Below the pieces are notes generated by a model, which did no database searches, was not told where the DNA came from, and saw only the letters and a program-made list of their open reading frames with translations. From Chloroflexota bacterium (GTDB taxonomy: Bacteria; Chloroflexota; Anaerolineae; B4-G1), in contig DSAR01000027.1 in assembly GCA_011046405.1 (NCBI GenBank), forward strand, positions 1 through 7,582: DNA of 7,582 bases, read 5' to 3'. Each line of letters starts with the position of its first letter. The stretch's first letter is position 1. The position numbers and the translations under genes were made by a program. Below, piece by piece: positions 1 to 4,987 of the stretch.

Positions 1-535
1 GGATGGGAGTTTCTGTGGGGATTGGGGTGTCGGTCGCCGGCGGGGCGCAGATCTGATCGAAGGGGATGACGGGGGGCGCCTGGCCACTGCTGTTGATGGT
101 GCCTTCGCCCCAGCCCCACCCCTCGACGTCGCCGTGATGCACTTTGCGGGCGCTGGCGCCCAAGGTGGAATACCGCCACGATCCATTTTCCAGATAATGA
201 TAAGACCAATAGACACAGGGGGAACCCTGACATTTGCAGAAACAGTTCGAGACTGAGCAGCCGCTGGTGTCGTTGATGTCACAGATGGCAGCGCCCATCG
301 GGTTGGAAAAGTCGGCCACGACGTTCAGCCCGGCGCGGCGCAACACGTCGTAGCCCGTGATCTCCGATTCGCTGAACTCGACGCAGTAGGTGACGTGGGA
401 TCCGCCGAAGTCCACGACGAGGCCGACTTGGTTGGTCTGTTGAGCCCTTACGTCCAGCGAGATGGCGGCGATGGACGCGATGACGATCAATGCGCCAACG
501 AGTCCTATGTATGTGGGGACCTTTCTATCTTTCAT
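1..535 (-). CDS. Secreted DUF4430-like protein, partial (3' end beyond the window)
   Basis: The reading frame starts at ATG 535-533 and stays open for 178 codons to the left edge. Residues 1-31 look like a signal peptide (MKDRK, a hydrophobic run, then a possible cut after VRA). Residues 37-145 fit a DUF4430-like, transcobalamin beta-type fold: TGYDVLRRAGLNV near 60-72, then ICDIN (84-88), a Trp/Tyr-rich strand (YWSYHYLENGSW, 109-120), and HHGDVEGWGWGEG (133-145). A Cys-rich insert carries C85, C93, C98, C100, C102 and C107. The last visible residues (TDTPIPTETPI) are a Thr-Pro linker, which often precedes a membrane anchor or another domain. The 689-residue gene upstream on the same strand has the same domain and insert, so this is probably a second part of a B12-linked surface system. 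No clear Shine-Dalgarno precedes the start, so the exact start is less certain than the frame. The family call rests on pattern resemblance, not a search. Confidence 0.75.
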   Translation of the reverse strand, partial: MKDRKVPTYIGLVGALIVIASIAAISLDVRAQQTNQVGLVVDFGGSHVTYCVEFSESEITGYDVLRRAGLNVVADFSNPMGAAICDINDTSGCSVSNCFCKCQGSPCVYWSYHYLENGSWRYSTLGASARKVHHGDVEGWGWGEGTINSSGQAPPVIPFDQICAPPATDTPIPTETPI

Positions 536-558
536 AACCGTTCCAATCTCGGTTTGAT

Positions 559-598
559 GGGGGTCCGACGAGGTCACCCATGGCCTCGTCAGACCCCC
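559..598. other. Imperfect hairpin between the two minus-strand genes
   Basis: The arms 559-573 (GGGGGTC, one unpaired base, GACGAGG) and 584-598 (CCTCGTC, one unpaired base, GACCCCC) pair over 14 of 15 positions around a 10-nt loop. It lies 24 bases upstream of the ATG at 535 on the minus strand. No U-run follows on either strand, so it is not a standard intrinsic terminator. It could be a processing or attenuation structure between the two genes, or simply a repeat. The pairing is seen directly; no function is shown. Confidence 0.6.
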
Positions 599-671
599 GC
601 TTAAAGAGGCCTCCGCTACTTGAGAACAAGAGGCAAGAGGAGGGAATTTGTGATCTACGTGGTCCTCAGGA

Positions 672-781
672 GTATCATCTCAATAAACCGGGGCAAACTC
701 GCTCGGGCCGGTCTCCTGACCGTGCCCGCTGTGGCTCGGTCGGGAGACCGGCCACAGCTCCCCAACTTATTGAGATGATAC
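672..781. repeat. 110-bp MITE-like or REP-like long inverted repeat
   Basis: The outer arms GTATCATCTCAATAA (672-686) and TTATTGAGATGATAC (767-781) are perfect 15-bp inverted repeats. A 3x3 internal loop separates them from a GGGG/CCCC stem (690-693 with 760-763). An inner stem pairs 706-722 with 737-753 (17 positions, one non-Watson-Crick) around a 14-nt loop. The pentamer CAGGA occurs just outside each end (667-671 and 783-787), as a short target duplication would. The right arm contains the stop codon of the 689-residue gene. It could be a miniature non-autonomous mobile element, a palindromic intergenic repeat, or a 3' stabilising hairpin. No U-run follows. Confidence 0.6.
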
Positions 782-2836
782 CCAGGATGTATTTCGCAGG
801 ACGAGCGGGAGATAAATGTCATATTTTATCCCCGTGACTGCATGGCTCTCGTTGTTGTCAGGCATGTCGTCTGCGACACTGCTGGTGATGATAGCCGTGT
901 TGGTAAATTTACCGGAGGCCCCAGGCTGGACCTTGACTGTCAGGGTCATCGTTTGGCATTCAGCCGCCTCCAGCGTCCCCAGGGACCACCACACTTTTTG
1001 GGGCATCACGATGGTGCCTGGTGGGTCGGGCAGAATGACCGTGCCCACCGAAGGTGAGGTCACCTCGGATGGCAGGATATCGGTGACGACCACGTTTGTG
1101 GCGGCGAACGGGCCGGCGTTGCAGGCGGTGATCGTATAGGTCAGGGAGTCGCCGGGGCTGACGGTGTCCACGTTGCCGGTCTTGACGATAGAGAGATCGG
1201 CGTCGCCGACTGTGAATGCTTCATCGACGGTGGTGATATCCCCTGGCTCGCCACCGACCTCGACGGTGCGAGAGGTGGGGGAAAAGACGTAATTGCCCTT
1301 GGAGGGGGTAAGTTCGTAAGCGCCGATGGATGGGACGGAAGCCGTGTAGCGCCCGGTGGCGTCGGTGGTCCCGAAGTAGAGATCGCCCGATCCCTCGACC
1401 CACACGGTAACATCAGAGATAGCCTCGTTGATCACCTGGGTGCTGACCTTGCTGGTCGGGCCAGGCTCCGAGACATTCCCGGCGAGGCCATAGCACGACT
1501 CCAGGCCACCGACCGCCAGCGGGTAAGCTCGGTGCAACAGGGCCGGAATGGCCTGTTGCGTAGCCATCTGGTCGGCTCCATAGCCTTTCTGCCACTCGAA
1601 GCTGCCGTCGGGCAACTGCATGCTGAGCAGGTAACTGATAGGGTTGCTGTTGGTGACCGTCCATGTGCCAGTGCGCGGATCCTCGCCAGTGGCAAACAAC
1701 GCCTGGACGACGTAAGCGGTGGAGTTGGTGTCGCTATCTGTGCCCCACGTCGAATCGGGATTGTAGGGGAAACCGCCATCGTCGTTCTGGGCATATTCGA
1801 GATAGGCCAGGCCGCTTACGACGCTGGTCGACGTGACCGGCTCGCCGGCGGCGATCAGGGCCTGGAGCGCCAGCGCGGTGTCGTTGGTGTCGGCGCCCAT
1901 GCCCACGGCCCACTCCCAACCGCCGTTGGGCAGCTGGGCGTCTTTCAGCGACTCCACGGCCGAGACCGGCACCGTCTCGCTCAATGCCGCCGTTCCCAGG
2001 ATGCCCCACGCCTGATACAGCGTATCGTCGTCGAACATGCCGCTGCTCGGATCGTAGTAGCTGATGGGGCGCTGGGCGCCGATGGGCCAGCAGCTATCCT
2101 GCGCGGCCAGGCCTACGGCCAGCTTGCCGACGCCGGCCGCGTTTTTATTGGCCAGATCCGCGCCGGTGCTGAGCATGTTGGCCAACAGCGAGGGACTGTG
2201 GCGCCAGGAGGCAGCGTCCATGCCGTTGGCGCCTACGGCCATTAGTACATCGGCTGTGTTGTTAGCAGATCCAAAGTCGCCATTGGCCTGTTGTTGGTCC
2301 TGTAGCCATTCCAGGGCTTTCAGGCTTCCCACGTATGATTGGGCCGGGAGTACCGGGGGGCCCCACGAGGTGTTGTTACGGAATCCCAATATGTCGCCGT
2401 CTACAGGATCGGGAAGCGGCCACGGCGCATTCCACGTCGCCCCCTGTGTATCCCACAACCCTAGCCACCACCAGTTGTCGGAGCAAAAGCAATCGGAGGC
2501 GGGACATCCATCTCCATTGATATTGCATATTGCACCGAATGAAGGCTCTGTCTCTACGCTAAATCCGGCTGCTTTGAGAGCGCCCACCCTGGTCAACGTT
2601 CCCGTCCACGAAATGGATCGCACAGCCGCTCGCTCTCCTGAGAAGACCACCACGATATGCGCCGTGCTGATGGCATCCTGAGCCCAGATCGCTCCATCCA
2701 GGCCAATTTGATTGATCGCCGCGGGTCTCTCGGTAAGCACCATCGCTGCGCTGCGACTCAGGCCGAAGCCCGCGAGTAGCCCGATGGTGAGCATGATACC
2801 TAATGCGATACTTAGAATGAGTTTGTGTTGATTCAT
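767..2836 (-). CDS. Secreted transcobalamin-like protein: DUF4430-like domain, terpenoid-cyclase-type alpha-barrel, regulatory-like domain, DUF11
   Basis: This 689-residue exported protein has a signal or anchor segment at 1-30. Residues about 55-160 are DUF4430-like (RVGALKAAGFSVE, ICNING, a Cys-rich stretch ending CFC, WWWLGLW, VDGDILGF). Residues about 168-438 are prenyltransferase/squalene-cyclase-type repeats, with QW-like turns QQANGDFGS, AQLPNGGWEW, AQNDDGGFPYNP and MQLPDGSFEW. Residues about 450-530 resemble a carboxypeptidase-regulatory-like beta domain. Residues 535-660 are a DUF11 domain (DADLSIVKTGN, then DNNESHA). YLPLVLRN lies at 675-682. In animals, transcobalamin and intrinsic factor bind B12 between an alpha6-alpha6 barrel and a DUF4430-type beta domain; here the beta domain comes first. 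AAGGAG ends 4 nt before the ATG. A cobalamin riboswitch lies upstream, so I infer corrinoid capture at the cell surface. A true cyclase is unlikely because the protein is secreted and multi-domain. The last residues (VSSQ) and the stop lie inside an inverted repeat. Confidence 0.85.
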   Translation of the reverse strand: MNQHKLILSIALGIMLTIGLLAGFGLSRSAAMVLTERPAAINQIGLDGAIWAQDAISTAHIVVVFSGERAAVRSISWTGTLTRVGALKAAGFSVETEPSFGAICNINGDGCPASDCFCSDNWWWLGLWDTQGATWNAPWPLPDPVDGDILGFRNNTSWGPPVLPAQSYVGSLKALEWLQDQQQANGDFGSANNTADVLMAVGANGMDAASWRHSPSLLANMLSTGADLANKNAAGVGKLAVGLAAQDSCWPIGAQRPISYYDPSSGMFDDDTLYQAWGILGTAALSETVPVSAVESLKDAQLPNGGWEWAVGMGADTNDTALALQALIAAGEPVTSTSVVSGLAYLEYAQNDDGGFPYNPDSTWGTDSDTNSTAYVVQALFATGEDPRTGTWTVTNSNPISYLLSMQLPDGSFEWQKGYGADQMATQQAIPALLHRAYPLAVGGLESCYGLAGNVSEPGPTSKVSTQVINEAISDVTVWVEGSGDLYFGTTDATGRYTASVPSIGAYELTPSKGNYVFSPTSRTVEVGGEPGDITTVDEAFTVGDADLSIVKTGNVDTVSPGDSLTYTITACNAGPFAATNVVVTDILPSEVTSPSVGTVILPDPPGTIVMPQKVWWSLGTLEAAECQTMTLTVKVQPGASGKFTNTAIITSSVADDMPDNNESHAVTGIKYDIYLPLVLRNTSWVSSQ

Positions 2837-2840
2837 TATT

Positions 2841-2846
2841 CTCCTT
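2841..2846 (-). promoter_or_regulatory. Ribosome binding site of the 689-residue gene
   Basis: The minus strand reads AAGGAG, then AATA, then ATG. This strong Shine-Dalgarno with a short 4-nt spacer fixes the start at 2836. Confidence 0.8.
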
Positions 2847-2879
2847 GTTTGACTAAATCATTGTCTATTGTTAACTGTT

Positions 2880-2920
2880 GCTCATCCTGTGCCGCCGGAT
2901 CACAATTCGGCAGCTTGGGG
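2880..2920 (+). repeat. Palindromic intergenic repeat, copy 1
   Basis: The core GCCGGATCACAATTCGGC (2894-2911) folds as a 7-bp stem with one G-T pair and a CACA loop. Similarity to the copy at 3676-3716 extends over about 41 bases, including the flanks (GCTCA, TGTGCC and GGGG). Homology beyond the stem points to a dispersed repeat family and not a chance palindrome. Confidence 0.65.
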
Positions 2921-3111
2921 GATGACGTGTTGGCTTCCGTCACTCCCAGGCGCCGGCTTGCAACTCGCACTGCGTGGGTATGCTGAGCAGTAGTTGTTAC
3001 GTCTATTGAAACAGCCCGGGACTTTCCAGAGAGCCGCCTGGGTATGGATGGTTCCTAGTTCTTCAGAAGTCTGAGACCAGATAATGTGCCATTGTCAAGC
3101 CAAGCATGCAT

Positions 3112-3147
3112 AAAAAAAGCCCTCCCTCACGTGTTGTGGGGAAGGGC
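3112..3147 (-). terminator. Intrinsic terminator of the cobalamin riboswitch
   Basis: On the minus strand a GC-rich stem (GCCCTTCCCC at 3147-3138 with GAGGGAGGGC at 3128-3119, one wobble and one mismatch) encloses a loop of about 9 nt. It is followed at once by seven U residues (3118-3112). It lies about 70 nt downstream of the B12 box, as expected for the expression platform of a transcription-terminating cobalamin riboswitch: B12 bound, transcription stops. Confidence 0.85.
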
Positions 3148-3204
3148 AGTTACGCTTGTTGTGCGCCTGCAAGTACCACCACCTTTCCGCGAAGGTTGTA
3201 TTCC

Positions 3205-3390
3205 GTACCAGCAGAGGCGGGTGTTCTGGCTTGTTAGCCCTGTGTCTTGAAAATCGCGTTGTCGACTTCTCGACCACCTGGCTAACCTACAGTTGCGGGA
3301 CAGCGCCGGACTCCCTGTATTTGAACAGGCCACCGGTCTTCCCCCGTTTGCACCCCGGGCTTCCGAGCCTTGGGGTACCCCTGCTGTGGC
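3205..3390 (-). promoter_or_regulatory. Cobalamin (B12) riboswitch aptamer
   Basis: The minus strand shows the family's conserved blocks in order. These are a GGGGGAAGACCGGTG block (3346-3332), a variable hairpin, GTCCGGCGCTGTCCCGCAAC (3313-3294) leading into CTGTA, and the B12 box AAGCCAGAACACCCGCC (3232-3216). The closing P1 helix can form between CAGCAG (3386-3381) and CTGCTG (3214-3209). A consensus promoter sits just upstream and an intrinsic terminator just downstream. Binding of a cobalamin would be expected to stop transcription into the 689-residue gene and probably the DUF4430-like gene after it. Which form (adenosyl-, methyl- or hydroxocobalamin) is bound cannot be told from what I can see. 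Confidence 0.92.
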
Positions 3391-3410
3391 TTCTATTTGA
3401 TTGCCCAAGC

Positions 3411-3438
3411 AGTATAGCACATAAAGGGGGATTGTCAA
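3411..3438 (-). promoter_or_regulatory. Sigma70-type promoter of the riboswitch transcript
   Basis: The minus strand carries a perfect TTGACA (3438-3433), a 16-bp spacer, and TATACT (3416-3411) preceded by TGC, which makes an extended -10. Transcription would start near 3404, just before the riboswitch aptamer. Confidence 0.8.
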
Positions 3439-3450
3439 ATATGTGAGGGC

Positions 3451-3666
3451 CTTACGCCAACCCCAACGCCCACGCCGACACCGACACCGACCCCGCCATG
3501 GAGCCCCACGCAGAGCGCCCGGGAAGCGGGACAGGCGTTGGGCGCCATCCTGCGCGTTCTCACCGAGATCGCAATCTGGTTTGGCATCGTTATCCTGCCG
3601 CTGATCGTTTTGCCGGCCATGGTCATCTGGGGTTTCGTGCGCTTGATCAAACGAATTAAAGCGTAG
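3451..3666 (+). pseudogene. C-terminal remnant of a membrane-anchored protein (DUF4349-like tail)
   Basis: An open frame runs to the TAG at 3664-3666 and reads LTPTPTPTPTPTPTPPWSP, then SAREAGQALGAILRVLTEI, then one hydrophobic segment (AIWFGIVILPLIVLPAMVIW), and ends in the basic tail FVRLIKRIKA. There is no usable start: the frame meets a stop at 3415-3417 and the only in-frame ATG is inside the transmembrane segment. A Pro-rich linker, a short amphipathic stretch and a single C-terminal membrane helix resemble the tail of DUF4349 proteins, but the diagnostic N-terminal part is missing, so the family is a guess. Its upstream part seems to have been replaced by the riboswitch promoter region. 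It could also be a short linker-rich peptide with an unseen start. Confidence 0.55.
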
Positions 3667-3675
3667 CTTGTAACA

Positions 3676-3716
3676 GCTCACCATGTGCCCGCCGGATCAC
3701 AATCCGGCGGTTCGGG
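3676..3716 (+). repeat. Palindromic intergenic repeat, copy 2
   Basis: CCGCCGGAT (3689-3697) and ATCCGGCGG (3702-3710) form a perfect 9-bp stem with a CACA loop. It is in the same orientation as copy 1, and the flanks match copy 1 as well. Confidence 0.7.
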
Positions 3717-3742
3717 GCAAGAAAACGATTTTCTCACACCAA

Positions 3743-3770
3743 TGCGTGGCGGATTGTGATCCGCCACGCA
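3743..3770 (-). repeat. Palindromic intergenic repeat, copy 3 (inverted)
   Basis: TGCGTGGCGGAT (3743-3754) and ATCCGCCACGCA (3759-3770) form a perfect 12-bp stem with loop TGTG, the complement of the CACA loop of copies 1 and 2. The core therefore lies in the opposite orientation. Between copies 2 and 3 sits a small GAAAA/TTTTC hairpin (3721-3733). No U-run follows copy 3 on either strand. Confidence 0.7.
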
Positions 3771-3796
3771 CAGCATCGGCTGCCCCAAACCCGGGC

Positions 3797-3832
3797 GCCA
3801 AATTTGGCTTTCCCCGATACCTGTGATAAACT
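3797..3832 (+). promoter_or_regulatory. Probable promoter of the DUF488 operon with an overlapping palindrome
   Basis: TTGGCT (3804-3809), a 17-bp spacer and TAAACT (3827-3832) preceded by TGA form a reasonable extended -10 promoter, about 37 bases before the ATG at 3869. The perfect 12-bp palindrome GCCAAATTTGGC (3797-3808) overlaps the -35 box and could be an operator. The sequence is seen; regulation is inference. Confidence 0.5.
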
Positions 3833-3868
3833 ATAGCACAATCTGCTATCGCTACCGTATTAGCCAGG

Positions 3869-4372
3869 ATGTATTGGAACATGCCCCCAGACGTATCGAT
3901 CCACACCATCGGCCACAGCGATCACACCCCAGAAGCATTCATCGACCTCCTCCACCAACACGACGTCACGCGCCTGGTCGACGTCCGCAGCCAGCCCTAC
4001 AGCCGCTGGACCCCGCAGTTCAACCGCGAGACTCTGCAGCGCGACCTGGCAGATAGCGATATCGACTACCACTTCATGGGAGACGTCCTGGGCGGGCGTC
4101 CTCCCGACCCGGACCTCTACATCGGCGACAATCCAGATTACGAGAAGATGGGGAAACGCGGGGCCTACCAGGCGGGCATCGAACGCTTGATCGCCCTCGC
4201 CCGGACCGGACGTGTGGCGGTGATGTGCAGCGAAGGGGAACACCATCACTGCCACCGTCACATGCTCATCACCCAGACGCTTTTGGAACGGGACGTCCAC
4301 GTCCTGCACATCCAGCCCGACGGCGCGACCGTTGAGGGGGAACGCATCGCGCGGCAACTGAGCATGTTTTAG
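3869..4372 (+). CDS. DUF488 family protein (first of two)
   Basis: This 167-residue protein shows the DUF488 hallmarks: an N-terminal strand IHTIGHS (11-17), LVDVRSQPYSR (36-46), and a C-terminal CSE (120-122) with CHRH (128-131), giving a Cys/His cluster. Length is normal for the family. The biochemical role of DUF488 is not established; its conserved Cys, His and Arg residues suggest an enzyme or a metal- or nucleotide-binding protein in the cytoplasm. It is the first gene of a plus-strand run and ends 9 bases before the second DUF488 gene. The start at 3869 has only a weak, close AGG before it. ATG 3881 (Met5) is an alternative that also keeps the conserved domain whole. Confidence 0.88.
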   Translation: MYWNMPPDVSIHTIGHSDHTPEAFIDLLHQHDVTRLVDVRSQPYSRWTPQFNRETLQRDLADSDIDYHFMGDVLGGRPPDPDLYIGDNPDYEKMGKRGAYQAGIERLIALARTGRVAVMCSEGEHHHCHRHMLITQTLLERDVHVLHIQPDGATVEGERIARQLSMF

Positions 4373-4375
4373 GAG
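4371..4375 (+). promoter_or_regulatory. Ribosome binding site of the second DUF488 gene
   Basis: AGGAG overlaps the TAG stop of the first DUF488 gene and lies 6 bases before the ATG at 4382, so the two genes share a transcript and are probably translationally coupled. Confidence 0.75.
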
Positions 4376-4381
4376 TCTTCT

Positions 4382-4822
4382 ATGGCGACACTCTACACCA
4401 TCGGTTACAAGCAAAAAGCGCTCGCCGATTTTATCGGCCCATTGCGCCAGGTTGGCGTGGATGGCGTGATAGACATCCGGCTGCGCAACACCTCTCACCT
4501 GCTCGGCTACACCAAACAGGATACGCTGGATTTCCTGTTGCGAGAGGGCTTCGGCATCGCCTACGAACACCATCCCGAACTCGCCCCTACATCCGATATC
4601 CTCGATGCCTACCGCGAAGACGGCGACTGGAGCGCCTACGAAATCCAATTCTTGCCCCTGTTGAAAGAACGCCAGGCCGAGACACTGTGGCCCGCCATCG
4701 CGACCCGTTACCAGGCCCCGTGCCTGCTCTGCGCCGAAGCGAGCGCCTCACACTGCCACCGCCGTCTGGTGGCGGAATACTGGGCCACGCACTATCCGAA
4801 CCTGACCATCATCCACCTTTAG
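4382..4822 (+). CDS. DUF488 family protein (second of two, divergent)
   Basis: This 146-residue protein has the same layout as its neighbour: YTIGYK (5-10), VIDIRLRNTS (29-38), and CLLCAEASASHCHRR (114-128). The GHS of the first copy is GYK here, and the segment after DIR differs (NTSHLLGY against QPYSRWTP). The Cys-x-Glu and CHR elements are kept, so both copies are probably active but not interchangeable. The two are too different in the middle to be a recent duplication, so paralogues in a pair or hetero-complex are more likely. The stop is 3 bases before an 8-bp repeat array that fills the whole gap to the next gene. Confidence 0.87.
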   Translation: MATLYTIGYKQKALADFIGPLRQVGVDGVIDIRLRNTSHLLGYTKQDTLDFLLREGFGIAYEHHPELAPTSDILDAYREDGDWSAYEIQFLPLLKERQAETLWPAIATRYQAPCLLCAEASASHCHRRLVAEYWATHYPNLTIIHL

Positions 4823-4825
4823 GCC

Positions 4826-4977
4826 GGTAGACTGGTAGATTGGTATATTGGTATATTGGTATATTGGTAAACCGGTATACCAGTCTACCAGTCTACCAGT
4901 CTACCAATATACCAGTCTACCGGTTTACCAGTCTACCGGTCTACCAGTCTACCGATCTACCAGTCTACCAGTCTACC
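4826..4977. repeat. Two-armed array of 19 in-phase 8-bp repeats
   Basis: The space between the second DUF488 gene and the next gene is made of 8-bp units without interruption. Units 1-6 (4826-4873) have the form GGTANAYY (GGTAGACT, GGTAGATT, three GGTATATT, GGTAAACC). Unit 7 (4874-4881) is the palindrome GGTATACC. Units 8-19 (4882-4977) have the reverse-complement form RRTNTACC, mostly AGTCTACC, with AATATACC, GGTTTACC, GGTCTACC and GATCTACC variants. The left arm can pair with the first units of the right arm; unit 3 and unit 11 are exact complements at mirrored places. It could be a transcript hairpin, a variable-number locus, a protein-binding array or neutral repeat DNA. Confidence 0.9.
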
Positions 4978-4987
4978 GATTTCAACC

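Larger units (their letters stand above)
2837..3111 (-). other. Long leader between riboswitch terminator and start codon
   Basis: About 275 bases separate the riboswitch terminator from the ATG at 2836. I found no convincing gene here on either strand. It holds the AAGGAG ribosome binding site at 2841-2846 (minus strand) and one copy of a palindromic repeat at 2880-2920. A TTGACA occurs on the minus strand near 3092-3097, but no -10 box lies at the right distance, so I do not call a second promoter. Confidence 0.5.

Noticed and set aside
672..781. Intrinsic terminator of the 689-residue gene
   Set aside because: The hairpin is strong and overlaps the stop codon, but no U-run follows it on the minus strand, and the 110-bp branched shape fits an inserted repeat better.
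1532..2245. 237-codon plus-strand open frame inside the 689-residue gene
   Set aside because: It lies antisense to the prenyltransferase-like repeats, is rich in Arg, Ala and Gly as shadow frames are, and has no recognisable domain.
767..2836. Squalene-hopene cyclase or other terpene cyclase
   Set aside because: The QW-like repeats and a DTNDTA segment recall cyclases, but the barrel is short, sits in a secreted protein with DUF4430-like, regulatory-like and DUF11 domains, and is under a B12 riboswitch.
3088..3097. Second promoter downstream of the riboswitch terminator (minus-strand TTGACA)
   Set aside because: No -10 box is found at 15-19 bp from the TTGACA.
3127..3684. 185-codon minus-strand open frame across the riboswitch region
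   Set aside because: It spans the cobalamin aptamer, the promoter and the antisense of the TPTP linker remnant. The structured RNA and the promoter explain the sequence better.
3743..3770. Terminator between remnant and DUF488 operon
   Set aside because: The 12-bp stem is perfect, but no U-run follows on either strand and its core recurs as a repeat family.
3860..4648. 262-codon open frame on the minus strand opposite the DUF488 genes
   Set aside because: It runs antisense across two recognisable DUF488 genes and their junction. Its sequence shows no family motif, and long antisense frames are expected in GC-rich coding DNA.
4826..4977. CRISPR array
   Set aside because: Units are 8 bp, contiguous and without spacers, and switch orientation midway. 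No Cas gene is near.
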